Shown: positions 55,051 through 62,974 of the stretch, piece after piece
Position numbering within the stretch: the stretch's first letter is position 1
Layout of the letters: every line of letters begins with the position of its first letter
From: Lachnospiraceae bacterium
Lineage (GTDB): Bacteria > Bacillota > Clostridia > Lachnospirales > Lachnospiraceae
Length of the DNA stretch: 64,000 nucleotides
Assembly: GCA_022774505.1 (NCBI GenBank)
Contig: JALFLW010000010.1
Location: forward strand, 16,115 to 80,114
Reading direction: 5' to 3'
Notes under the pieces: generated by a model
What the model saw: only the letters and a program-made list of their open reading frames with translations
Database searches by the model: none
What the model was told of the DNA's origin: nothing
Position numbers and translations under genes: made by a program

Positions 55051-56475
55051 ATGATTAATACTGATAAATCTATTGACAAAAAACCTTTAAAAATAACTGA
55101 AACCATTCTGCGTGACGCCCATCAGTCTCTGATCGCCACCAGAATGACTACGGAGCAGATGCTTCCGATCGTTGATAAAATGGATCAGATCGGATACCAT
55201 GCCGTAGAGTGCTGGGGCGGTGCTACATTTGATGCTTCCCTTCGTTTCCTCAAGGAGGATCCATGGGAGAGACTTCGTAAATTAAGAGACGGCTTCAAAA
55301 ATACAAAGCTTCAGATGCTTTTCCGTGGACAGAACATCCTCGGTTATAACCACTATGCAGATGACGTGGTAGAGTATTTTGTACAGAAATCTATCGCAAA
55401 TGGTATTGATATCATCCGTATCTTTGACTGTCTGAATGATCTGCGCAATCTGGAGACAGCTGTTAAAGCCGCAAATAAGGAAAACGGACATGCCCAGATT
55501 GCTCTTTCCTATACTCTCGGGGATGCTTATACCTTAGATTACTGGAAGGATATGGCAAAGAGAATTGAGGATATGGGTGCAAAATCTCTTTGCATCAAGG
55601 ATATGGCCGGTCTTTTAGTTCCTGTAAAGGCTACAGAACTTGTTGAAGCACTGAAAGAGTCTGTTGACATTCCAATCGACCTGCATACCCATTATACTTC
55701 CGGTGTTGCTTCTATGACTTATATGAAGGCTGTAGAGGCCGGCTGTGATATCATCGATACGGCAATTTCCCCATTCGCTATGGGTACCAGCCAGCCTGCT
55801 ACCGAAGTTATGGTTGAGGCATTTAAGGGAACACCTTATGATACAGGTCTTGATCTTGATAAGCTGTCTGAGATTGCTGATTACTTCCGTCCTATGCGTG
55901 AAGAAGCATTAAAATCAGGTCTTATGAATACAAAGGTGCTTGGTGTTAATATCCAGACACTTCGTTATCAGGTACCTGGCGGAATGCTTAGTAATCTGGT
56001 ATCCCAGCTGAAGGAGATGGGACAGGAAGACAAGTACGAGCAGGTACTTGAGGAGGTTCCAAAGGTTCGTAAAGACTTCGGCGAGCCACCACTTGTAACA
56101 CCTTCTTCACAGATTGTTGGTACACAGGCCGTTCTGAATGTAGTTTCCGGTGAGCGTTATAAGATGGTTACAAAAGAGTCCAAGAAACTCCTTTCCGGAG
56201 AGTTCGGACAGACTGTAAAACCATTCGATAAGGAAGTCCAGAAAAAATGTATTGGTGACACCAAACCGATCACCTGCCGTCCTGCAGATCTTATCAAGCC
56301 ACAGCTTGCGGATATCGAAAAGGAAATGGCCCAGTACAAACAGCAGGATGAAGATGTCCTTTCTTATGCTCTGTTCCCACAGGTAGCTACGGAATTTTTC
56401 AAATATCGTGAGGCACAGCAAAACAAGATCGATGCAGCTGCTGCAGATACAGAAAATAAAGCGTATCCTGTATAA
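55051..56475 (+). CDS. oadA: Oxaloacetate decarboxylase / pyruvate carboxyltransferase subunit (OadA CT domain)
   Basis: A 474-residue TIM-barrel carboxyltransferase without its own biotin domain, like the 5S subunit of transcarboxylase. Motifs are TETILRDAHQSLIATRM, GYHAVECWGGATFDA, LRGQN-like MLFRGQNILGY, the catalytic Lys in SLCIKDMAGLL and the metal His pair in PIDLHTHYTSG. The C-terminal conserved domain (VLGVNIQTLRYQVPGGMLSN) is complete. It is the last gene of the operon and ends before a large hairpin. Confidence 0.93.
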   Translation: MINTDKSIDKKPLKITETILRDAHQSLIATRMTTEQMLPIVDKMDQIGYHAVECWGGATFDASLRFLKEDPWERLRKLRDGFKNTKLQMLFRGQNILGYNHYADDVVEYFVQKSIANGIDIIRIFDCLNDLRNLETAVKAANKENGHAQIALSYTLGDAYTLDYWKDMAKRIEDMGAKSLCIKDMAGLLVPVKATELVEALKESVDIPIDLHTHYTSGVASMTYMKAVEAGCDIIDTAISPFAMGTSQPATEVMVEAFKGTPYDTGLDLDKLSEIADYFRPMREEALKSGLMNTKVLGVNIQTLRYQVPGGMLSNLVSQLKEMGQEDKYEQVLEEVPKVRKDFGEPPLVTPSSQIVGTQAVLNVVSGERYKMVTKESKKLLSGEFGQTVKPFDKEVQKKCIGDTKPITCRPADLIKPQLADIEKEMAQYKQQDEDVLSYALFPQVATEFFKYREAQQNKIDAAAADTENKAYPV

Positions 56476-56493
56476 GATATCTTATCATTACAG

Positions 56494-56516
56494 CTACGCT
56501 ACGAGCATTTTCCTAT
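56494..56516 (+). repeat. Short repeated motif (TACGAG-ATTTTCCTA), site 2
   Basis: CTACGCTACGAGCATTTTCC followed by TAT abuts the large hairpin after oadA and differs from site 1 at only two positions over the shared 22 bases. Confidence 0.5.
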
Positions 56517-56575
56517 GCATTTAAAAAAGCTTACCATCTCCGTAACAGGAAATGGTAAGCTTTTTAAATGCATAG
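56513..56575 (+). terminator. Large hairpin after the biotin operon
   Basis: CTATGCATTTAAAAAAGC with TTACCAT pairs with ATGGTAAGC and TTTTTAAATGCATAG in a nearly perfect 25-bp stem with one bulged base. It lies about 40 bp after oadA and next to a TACGAGCATTTTCCTAT motif shared with two other sites. Confidence 0.8.
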
Positions 56576-56647
56576 AATTTTAAGTATATAGAAAAGGAGC
56601 AAAATGCTCTGCCCCTTTATGTACCAATATCAAAATTCATATCTGAC

Positions 56648-56908
56648 CTAAATAAAATGATAAATAATAATTGCAATGATAATACCAAGAATACTTCCCA
56701 AAGTAATCTTCACCGAAAGACCAAAAGTTAATACAAGGATTCCTAAATCCATTTTAAAAGGATGTGTCAGTCCAAACTTCTGTCCATAGTTTAGCCAGGA
56801 GAGTGCAGATACTCCTGCCGTCGCCTGAGCAATAAAGCTGCCGATCACAATACCTGCCAGAAGCAAAAGAAATAATGCCCAGTTATTTTTACCAGCACCT
56901 CGTGCCAT
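56648..56908 (-). CDS. DUF4321 small membrane protein
   Basis: An 86-residue protein with two membrane segments (WALFLLLLAGIVIGSFIA and SVKITLGSILGIIIAIIIY) and the intervening pattern PFKMDLGILVLTFGL. This is the DUF4321 family, found in Clostridia and other Firmicutes, of unknown function. The start at 56908 follows GAGGTGAAG. It is divergent from the first LCP gene. Confidence 0.85.
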   Translation of the reverse strand: MARGAGKNNWALFLLLLAGIVIGSFIAQATAGVSALSWLNYGQKFGLTHPFKMDLGILVLTFGLSVKITLGSILGIIIAIIIYHFI

Positions 56909-57035
56909 ATACTTCACCTCATTTCCTAATTTGTAATTCCTGATTATTATAAAGGAAGTACATATGTTCGTCAAGACGTAATAAAAGAAAATCTCTGCTA
57001 TTTCTGAATAGTTTCTGAAAGATAACAAATCTGTC

Positions 57036-57064
57036 TTGTGAAACCTGCCGTGATGGTGTATGAT
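57036..57064 (+). promoter_or_regulatory. Promoter of the first LCP gene
   Basis: TTGTGA at 57036-57041 and TATGAT at 57059-57064 with a 17-bp spacer, 65 bp before the start codon. Confidence 0.6.
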
Positions 57065-57128
57065 GATTTTATTCGTGATACCAGTATATATGTATTAAAT
57101 GTTATACATATCAGAAAGGATTAGAAAA

Positions 57129-58220
57129 ATGAAAAAAACAAAGAAAAAAAACAGACGGATCTTTCCAAAGATACTTTTTGGATTGGCTCTGTGTGCCAGT
57201 GTATTTGCCGGTTTCTGGATTGCAAGGACACAGATCGTATTCAGCTCTGTCAACCAGAATAAGGACAATGCCTTCAAAGAAGTAAAGCTTCCGGATGGTA
57301 ATTACAAAAGTGACAATAATATCGTAAACATTTTGATCATCGGTAATGATTATCGTAAAGAATCCGGTTATTCCGCTGCTGGTCTTCCCGATGTTATGAT
57401 GATTGCAACTCTCGACAAAAAACATAAAAATCTCAAATTGACATCTCTGCTGCGTGATCAGATTGTGGAAGTATCCGGTCATGGCCAGAACAGACTGAAT
57501 TCCTGCTTTGGCTATGAAGAAGATGGTCCGACACTCCTTTATAAGACGATTGCCCAAAATTACAATATTAAATTGGATGGGTATGTCGAAGTCGGATTCG
57601 ATGCAGTAAAAGCCATTGTAAATGCAGTCGGAGGTGTGGAGATTGAATTGACAGAATCTGAGGCTGCATATCTGAATGCAACAAATTACATCCGTCCTGC
57701 AAAGTACCGCACTGTCAAAGCCGGAAAACACACCCTGAACGGTGCACAGGCCTTGGGATACAGCCGTATCCGTAAATGCGCAAAGGGTATCACCCCCGTT
57801 ACACCAAACGGAAAGATGGATGATTATGGACGTACCTGGCGTCAGAGGAATGTGATCAATGCCATTTTTAACAAAGCCAAGGGAACATCTCTGCCAAAAC
57901 TTATGGATATGGCCCAGACAATCTTAAGTAAATATGTAACGACGGACCTAAGCAGTCAGGATATCGTTGGATACATGAAAGATGTAGTCATGATGGGAAC
58001 CATGGAGATCTATCAGCTGCAGATTCCTATGGATGGTTATTTTACGACACAGGAAAATTATGTAGCTCCGGGAACATCTTCCAACCTTGGTTCTGTAATC
58101 CTGCCTGATATTGCCACAAATTCTGATGCATTAAATGATTTTATATTCAAATATCAGGGCAAAAGCGGAGAGGAGTATTCCTATCGATCAGGAACCGGTT
58201 CTTCTACAAACACACCGTAA
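57129..58220 (+). CDS. LytR-CpsA-Psr family protein, copy 1
   Basis: A 363-residue LCP protein, a family that attaches teichoic acids or capsule to peptidoglycan from lipid carriers. A short cytoplasmic Lys-rich start and one helix (ILFGLALCASVFAGFWIA) precede the extracellular domain. The catalytic Arg region is LTSLLRDQIVEV, and the pyrophosphate-lipid pocket includes NDYRKESGYSAAG and GYSRIRKCAKG. The usual S/T-D-T is PDV here and KLN is RLN, so it is less canonical than copy 2. AAAGGA eight bases before 57129 fixes the start. Its own terminator follows. Confidence 0.9.
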   Translation: MKKTKKKNRRIFPKILFGLALCASVFAGFWIARTQIVFSSVNQNKDNAFKEVKLPDGNYKSDNNIVNILIIGNDYRKESGYSAAGLPDVMMIATLDKKHKNLKLTSLLRDQIVEVSGHGQNRLNSCFGYEEDGPTLLYKTIAQNYNIKLDGYVEVGFDAVKAIVNAVGGVEIELTESEAAYLNATNYIRPAKYRTVKAGKHTLNGAQALGYSRIRKCAKGITPVTPNGKMDDYGRTWRQRNVINAIFNKAKGTSLPKLMDMAQTILSKYVTTDLSSQDIVGYMKDVVMMGTMEIYQLQIPMDGYFTTQENYVAPGTSSNLGSVILPDIATNSDALNDFIFKYQGKSGEEYSYRSGTGSSTNTP

Positions 58221-58238
58221 CATTTAATTACAGCCCAT

Positions 58239-58270
58239 AAAGCAGATTCTTTATAAAGAGTCTGCTTTTT
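58239..58270 (+). terminator. Terminator of the first LCP gene
   Basis: AAAGCAGA and TCTGCTTT pair with an inner CTTTATAAAG stem, followed by T-rich sequence. Confidence 0.85.
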
Positions 58271-58289
58271 CCTTTTTTTATGCTTTCTA

Positions 58290-58318
58290 TTGCATAATCT
58301 TTATATTTCATGTAAAAT
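58290..58318 (+). promoter_or_regulatory. Promoter of the second LCP gene
   Basis: TTGCAT at 58290-58295 and TAAAAT at 58313-58318 with a 17-bp spacer; the ATG follows at 58367. Confidence 0.65.
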
Positions 58319-58366
58319 AAACAGGTATTTATGTAAAAACTATAAGATAAATGAGAGGTTTCCTTT

Positions 58367-59452
58367 ATGTGGGTAAAAAGAGTACTTTATTGTGTAGCAC
58401 TGATTGTCAGTGGAGCACTTGGTTTTGTTGCTGCAAAGGGACAGGTCGCTGTTCTTGATACATTAGATGTAGTACAGCGTGACTATGATACTGCATTATC
58501 ACAGGTGGATCTGTCAGGAATACATGTAAATTCAGACAATGACATTGTAAATATTCTTCTTGTCGGAAATGATTATCGTAAAGAATCCGGCTATTCTGCA
58601 GGCGGTCTGACAGATACCATGATGATCGCCACATTAGATATGAAGCATGGCACTCTTAAGCTTACCACCTTGATGCGTGACATGCTGGTAGAAATTCCCG
58701 GACATGGAAATAATAAGCTGAATGCAGCGAATTCCTTTGGCGGTATTGAGCTGCTCTATAAAACAATCGCCCAAAATTTTAATATTCAGTTAGACGGCTA
58801 TGTAGAAGTAAGCTTTGATGCTTTCAAAACAGTAGTAAATGATGTAGGCGGAGTCGAAATTGAACTCACCGAATCCGAGGCAGCCTACTTAAATGCTACG
58901 AATTACATCCGACCGGCCAAATACCGTACTGTCAAGGCAGGAAAGCATACTTTAAACGGTGCACAAGCTTTGGGATATTGCCGTATTCGTAAATATGCAA
59001 AGGGAATACAACCTGTTACACCAAACGGTCAGATTGACGATTATGGCCGTACCTGGCGTCAGCGAAATGCCATCACAAGTATTTTTAACAAAGTTAAGAC
59101 CATGCCAAAATCAAAATGGCTTGATATTGCTAAGGATGTTCTGAAAAACAATGTAAAGACTGATCTTTCTAAAAAACAGATCATTAATTATATCAAGGAC
59201 GTTGTAATGATGGGAACAACGACCATCCATCAGTTACAGATCCCTGTAAATCCTTATTTTTCCGGTGGAAATGTTCCGGGTGTCGGGTCATGTCTTTCAA
59301 TCCAGAAGGAATATCAGGCAGATGCTATTAATCAGTTCATCTTTAAATATGATGGGAAGAATGGTGAATTTGAGTACAAGCCATCCAGTTCTCTAAGCGG
59401 CTATAGCAGCAGTACGGATACTTCAACACCTTCTTCTACACCGGCACAATAG
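58367..59452 (+). CDS. LytR-CpsA-Psr family protein, copy 2
   Basis: A 361-residue LCP protein in tandem with copy 1. The N-terminal helix (VLYCVALIVSGALGFVAA) is followed by the LCP domain with NDYRKESGYSAGGLTDTMMI, TLMRDMLVEIPGHGNNKLN and the late GYCRIRKYAKG and DDYGRTWRQRN. These fit the family consensus (D-T, R-D, K-L-N) better than copy 1. The C-terminus is a Ser/Thr/Pro tail. It has its own promoter and terminator. It probably transfers a wall glycopolymer to peptidoglycan; which polymer is unknown. Confidence 0.92.
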   Translation: MWVKRVLYCVALIVSGALGFVAAKGQVAVLDTLDVVQRDYDTALSQVDLSGIHVNSDNDIVNILLVGNDYRKESGYSAGGLTDTMMIATLDMKHGTLKLTTLMRDMLVEIPGHGNNKLNAANSFGGIELLYKTIAQNFNIQLDGYVEVSFDAFKTVVNDVGGVEIELTESEAAYLNATNYIRPAKYRTVKAGKHTLNGAQALGYCRIRKYAKGIQPVTPNGQIDDYGRTWRQRNAITSIFNKVKTMPKSKWLDIAKDVLKNNVKTDLSKKQIINYIKDVVMMGTTTIHQLQIPVNPYFSGGNVPGVGSCLSIQKEYQADAINQFIFKYDGKNGEFEYKPSSSLSGYSSSTDTSTPSSTPAQ

Positions 59453-59490
59453 AATATATCATTGAATACACCTAAGAAGAAACATTTCTT

Positions 59491-59527
59491 AGAGGGCAGA
59501 ACGCTATAAGTGTTTTGCCCTCTTTTA
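59491..59527 (+). terminator. Terminator of the second LCP gene
   Basis: AGAGGGCAGAACGCT and AGTGTTTTGCCCTCT pair (with G-T pairs) around a short loop, followed by TTTT. It is a candidate bidirectional terminator for the convergent carboxypeptidase gene. Confidence 0.88.
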
Positions 59528-59531
59528 GTAT

Positions 59532-59548
59532 ATAAGAAAATGCTCGTA
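59532..59548 (-). repeat. Short repeated motif, site 3 (reverse orientation)
   Basis: Read on the minus strand, TACGAGCATTTTCTTAT resembles sites 1 and 2 with one mismatch in the shared part. It lies just after the terminator of the second LCP gene. Confidence 0.4.
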
Positions 59549-59580
59549 TGTATTATCTGCTAAGCTTTTTCTACACATTT

Positions 59581-60783
59581 CTAAGAAACAAAAAGTCTCT
59601 TCAAAAATTTCTGATAACAATTCATATAATTATTTTTGGCAACATCGCTTCCCGCATACACCGGTATCTCCTCAATCACCTGATCGTTCAGCGAATACAC
59701 GATCCTTCCAATAATATCTCCTTTTTTGACAGGTGCCTTAAGCTTTTGCTTATATTCATATTTTCGTTTGATCTGTTCCTTAGACTCCCCCTTACATAAA
59801 GTAAAATGGAAATCCTTCTCTACATATGGGATCACACAGTCTGTTATTCCGTTTTCTACCGGAACCGGCTGCAATTTCAGCATACTGGTCTTTTCCTGAT
59901 AACCGGTACAATTTGCAAAGCCGTAATCCAAAAGAGAAGCGGCCTGTGAAAAACGGATCTTAGGCTCAGGAGCAGCCATTACAACTGCAGTAAGACTCAC
60001 TCCGGAACGTGAAGCCGTTGCCGACAGACAATATTTCGCCTTAGAGGTAGATCCTGTTTTTAGCCCGGTAATTCCCTGATATGTCCGGATCAATTTGTTG
60101 GTATTTGTCAGTCCAAACTGCGTTTCCCCTTTTTTTGTCGAATGAGTTATCTCATCCATCCATATAGTGGAATAGTGGCTTATCTGTGGATACCTGCTCA
60201 CCAACTTCATGGACATTAAGGCCACATCATACGCACTACTGTAATGTCCACTTTCAATGGAATCATCAAGTCCATTGCAGTTTTTAAAATGCGTGTGCTT
60301 CATGCCAAGCTCCTCTGCCTTCTGATTCATTTTATCCACAAAAGCCTGCTCTGAGCCGGAAATATACTCCGCCATGGCCACTGCTGCATCATTCGCACTT
60401 GCAACACTAATACACTTGATCATGGTATCTACACTTTGAGATTCTCCCGGTTCCAAAAACACTTGTGAACCACCCATAGAAGCTGCAAATTCACTAACCG
60501 TGACAGAATCCTCCAAATGGATCTGCCCTTCCTCCAAAGCTTCAAAAATAAGCAGCAGTGTCATAATTTTTGTAATACTGGCCGGAATCAGTTCCTTATC
60601 CTTTTGCTTTTCATATAAAATACGTCCGCTGCTGTTTTCGATTAATACAGCCGCCTGTGCAGTTATGTCCGGCCCTTTATCTTTTTCTTTGGCAAAAACC
60701 GTTTTATATTGTATTGCATCTCCCAGACTGCAGATAAGCAGTCCGGCAGTCAGACACAGAGCAATTATTTTTTTATATTTCAT
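59581..60783 (-). CDS. D-alanyl-D-alanine carboxypeptidase (DacF type), copy 2
   Basis: A 400-residue exported carboxypeptidase paralogous to the gene at 49852-51108. A signal peptide (IIALCLTAGLLICSLG) leads to the transpeptidase-like domain with S-X-X-K in PASITKIMTLL, S-X-N in VASANDAAVAMA and KTG in GLKTGSTSKAK. The C-terminal beta domain (CVIPYVEKDFHFTLCKGE) and amphipathic end follow. It is convergent with the LCP genes and divergent from yhbY. Two such genes could provide growth-phase or sporulation-specific trimming. Confidence 0.94.
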   Translation of the reverse strand: MKYKKIIALCLTAGLLICSLGDAIQYKTVFAKEKDKGPDITAQAAVLIENSSGRILYEKQKDKELIPASITKIMTLLLIFEALEEGQIHLEDSVTVSEFAASMGGSQVFLEPGESQSVDTMIKCISVASANDAAVAMAEYISGSEQAFVDKMNQKAEELGMKHTHFKNCNGLDDSIESGHYSSAYDVALMSMKLVSRYPQISHYSTIWMDEITHSTKKGETQFGLTNTNKLIRTYQGITGLKTGSTSKAKYCLSATASRSGVSLTAVVMAAPEPKIRFSQAASLLDYGFANCTGYQEKTSMLKLQPVPVENGITDCVIPYVEKDFHFTLCKGESKEQIKRKYEYKQKLKAPVKKGDIIGRIVYSLNDQVIEEIPVYAGSDVAKNNYMNCYQKFLKRLFVS

Positions 60784-60853
60784 CAGAAAACCTCATATAA
60801 CCTTCAATTATCATAATATATTTTATAAAATAGATGATTATTCCAAAAAATGT

Positions 60854-60882
60854 TTGGCAACCGACACATCTTCGTTTATAAT
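60854..60882 (+). promoter_or_regulatory. Promoter of the yhbY-nadD-yqeK-rsfS operon
   Basis: TTGGCA at 60854-60859 and TATAAT at 60877-60882 with a 17-bp spacer. The start of transcription near 60890 makes the in-frame ATG at 60887 unlikely as translation start. Confidence 0.8.
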
Positions 60883-60919
60883 AGGTATGAAAAATGTAAA
60901 GAAAGGCATGGTAATAAAT

Positions 60920-61216
60920 ATGACAAGTAAAGAACGGGCAGAGTTAAAATCCCAGGCAATGACAATGGACAGCATCTTCCAAATTGGAAAAGCAAGCCTG
61001 ACACCACAAATGACACAGGCTATCCGTGATGCACTTCATGCAAGGGAACTTATCAAAATCTCTGTATTAAAGAATTGTGCGGATGATCCGAAAGAACTCG
61101 CACGCATTTTGTCAGAACGAACCGGTTCTCAGGTAGTTCAGGTAATTGGCAAAAAAATTGTTTTATATAAATTAAATCCGGAAAAAGAAAAGAAGAGAAG
61201 GGATTCTGCAAAATGA
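60920..61216 (+). CDS. yhbY: YhbY/CRM-domain ribosome assembly RNA-binding protein
   Basis: A 98-residue CRM-domain protein that binds pre-50S particles. It has the family opening TSKERAELKSQAMTMDSIFQ, then IGKASLTPQMTQAIRDAL, the GxxG-like segment in ELIKISVLKNCADD and the end GSQVVQVIGKKIVLYK. The start at 60920 matches homologues, although ATG 60908 is also in frame; the ribosome site is not ideal for either. The stop overlaps the nadD start (ATGA), showing coupling. The order yhbY-nadD-yqeK-rsfS is conserved in Firmicutes. Confidence 0.92.
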   Translation: MTSKERAELKSQAMTMDSIFQIGKASLTPQMTQAIRDALHARELIKISVLKNCADDPKELARILSERTGSQVVQVIGKKIVLYKLNPEKEKKRRDSAK

Positions 61217-61815
61217 AAAGGATCGGTATCATGGGAGGCACCTTCAATCCAATCCACAATGCTCACCTGACAATGGCTTCCTCCGCTTATAAGCAGGCAG
61301 GACTTGACCAGATATGGTTTATGCCTTCCAAGAATCCGCCTCACAAGTGTTCCTCCGAAATAGTTTCCGAAGATCACCGGAGCAACATGATCAAACAGGC
61401 AATCCGGAATGTCCCGTTTTTCCGTTTTTCTGACTTTGAGCTGTGCCACGAGGGAATCACCTATACAGCCGAAACATTACAGCGTCTGCAAAAGACATAT
61501 CCGGAATATCAATTTTATTTTCTCATGGGAGGAGATTCTCTCTTTGAATTAGAAACCTGGTACCAGCCGGAGAAGATTATGCAAATGGTGACAATTCTTG
61601 CATTTGCCCGGAATGGAGAGACCTTCGGACAAATGCGGGCAAGAGCCGGATATCTGACAAAACAGTATCATGCAGACATCCATATCCTGTCTATGCCGCC
61701 TATGCCCGTCAGCTCCAGTATGATCCGCAAGAAACTCCGGACCGGTCAATCCGTACACGATCTGCTTCCCGAAAATGTAGAGAAATACATTTTTGAACAG
61801 CATTTATATCTATGA
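61213..61815 (+). CDS. nadD: Nicotinate-nucleotide adenylyltransferase
   Basis: A 200-residue NadD that makes deamido-NAD from nicotinate mononucleotide and ATP. The nucleotidyltransferase motif GGTFNPIHNAHL (with the H-X2-H) is near residue 9, substrate recognition KNPPHK at about 41-46, and the C-terminal SSSMIRKKLRTGQSV holds the ATP-binding S-X-X-I/M-R. Length is normal. The start overlaps yhbY; yqeK follows within 20 bp. Confidence 0.97.
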   Translation: MKRIGIMGGTFNPIHNAHLTMASSAYKQAGLDQIWFMPSKNPPHKCSSEIVSEDHRSNMIKQAIRNVPFFRFSDFELCHEGITYTAETLQRLQKTYPEYQFYFLMGGDSLFELETWYQPEKIMQMVTILAFARNGETFGQMRARAGYLTKQYHADIHILSMPPMPVSSSMIRKKLRTGQSVHDLLPENVEKYIFEQHLYL

Positions 61816-61833
61816 TAAAGGATGTGTAAACAA

Positions 61834-62469
61834 ATGATAGATAACGAACTATTGCTGCATATTCAAAGAAAATTAAAAAAAAATATAACATCAAAAAGAT
61901 ATCGCCATACCATTGGTGTCATGAATACGGCAGTTTCCATGGCAATGCGCTATGATATCGATTTCCAACAGGCGGCTCTGGCCGGATTACTGCATGATTG
62001 TGCAAAATGTCTGGATGATGATGAAATGCTTAGACAGTGCGAAAAGTATAATATAACCTGCAACAAAACAGAAAGAAAACAGCCGTATCTATTGCATGCC
62101 AAGCTTGGTGCCTTTTATGCAGCCGAAAAATATGGCATAAAAGATGATGAAGTATCCCGTGCGATCCGCTATCATACCACCGGCCGACCGGGTATGAGTC
62201 TTCTGGAAGAGATTATATTTACTGCAGATTATATTGAACCTAACCGCAAAATGCTGGAACACCTTCCTGTAATCCGCAAAATGGCATTTATTGATCTCGA
62301 AGAAGCCGTTTACATGATCCTGCGTGATACCGTAGACTATCTTGGCAAAGATACGAATAAAACAGATCAGATTGAACATCATACATTGGAAGCCTATGAA
62401 TACTACAAACGGCTTCATGAAGAAAAAACAGCCGCAACATATCACGCAACATATCATCAGAAAGGATAA
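61834..62469 (+). CDS. yqeK: YqeK HD-domain Ap4A hydrolase
   Basis: A 211-residue HD protein of the YqeK family, symmetrical diadenosine tetraphosphatases. Metal ligands are in KRYRHTIGVMNTAVSMA, GLLHDCAKCLDDDEM, the His in YLLHAKLGAF and IRYHTTGRPGMSLLE, and the last Asp in FTADYIEPNRK. ATG at 61822 is also possible, but AAAGG lies directly against it, so 61834 is preferred. It is the third gene of the operon. The gene stop lies 4 bp before rsfS. Confidence 0.94.
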   Translation: MIDNELLLHIQRKLKKNITSKRYRHTIGVMNTAVSMAMRYDIDFQQAALAGLLHDCAKCLDDDEMLRQCEKYNITCNKTERKQPYLLHAKLGAFYAAEKYGIKDDEVSRAIRYHTTGRPGMSLLEEIIFTADYIEPNRKMLEHLPVIRKMAFIDLEEAVYMILRDTVDYLGKDTNKTDQIEHHTLEAYEYYKRLHEEKTAATYHATYHQKG

Positions 62470-62473
62470 ATAT

Positions 62474-62827
62474 ATGAATGAATCAAAGAAAATGGCAATC
62501 ACTGCCTATGAAGCCTTAGACGAGAAAAAAGCAGAGGAGATCCGCATCATCGGTATCAGCGAAATTTCAATTCTTGCTGATTATTTCATTATTGCCGGAG
62601 GCGGCAGCAAACCCCAGCTGCAGGCCATGATAAATAACGTGCAGGAAAAAATGCATGAAGCCGGTTTTGACGTAAAACGAATCGAGGGCAACCGGGATAG
62701 CAGCTGGATATTAATGGATTACGGCGATCTGGTCGTCCATCTGTTCAATAGAGATGACCGGTTATTCTATGATCTGGAGCACATTTGGTCCGACGGCAGA
62801 CTTCTTGATATCGAGTCACTTCGTTAA
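62474..62827 (+). CDS. rsfS: Ribosome silencing factor RsfS
   Basis: A 117-residue RsfS (YbeB/DUF143) that binds uL14 and blocks subunit joining in slow growth. Signature segments are ISEISILADYFIIAGGGSKPQ, the region FDVKRIEGNRDSSWILMDYG and DLVVHLFNRDDRLFYDLEHIW. AAAGGATAAAT before the ATG at 62474 fixes the start, although an open frame extends back to 62342 inside yqeK. It is the last gene of the operon. Confidence 0.96.
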   Translation: MNESKKMAITAYEALDEKKAEEIRIIGISEISILADYFIIAGGGSKPQLQAMINNVQEKMHEAGFDVKRIEGNRDSSWILMDYGDLVVHLFNRDDRLFYDLEHIWSDGRLLDIESLR

Positions 62828-62857
62828 ACATTTTCTCCTATTTAATGAGTATATATG

Positions 62858-62918
62858 TGAACATTTGTTTGACAAAAAAACATGCATATGATATTCTAGA
62901 TTATAAGAACTTGTGTTT
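62858..62918 (+). promoter_or_regulatory. lexA promoter with two LexA (SOS) boxes
   Basis: TTGACA at 62868-62873 and TATTCT at 62892-62897 (18-bp spacer) form the promoter. GAACATTTGTTT (62858-62869) overlaps the -35, and GAACTTGTGTTT (62907-62918) lies near the start of transcription. Both match the Firmicute box GAAC-N4-GTTT/C, indicating autorepression. Confidence 0.85.
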
Positions 62919-62974
62919 GCATATTTAACATTTAATATTAAATTAAATGAATAACTAAAAAGGAGACGCCTACT

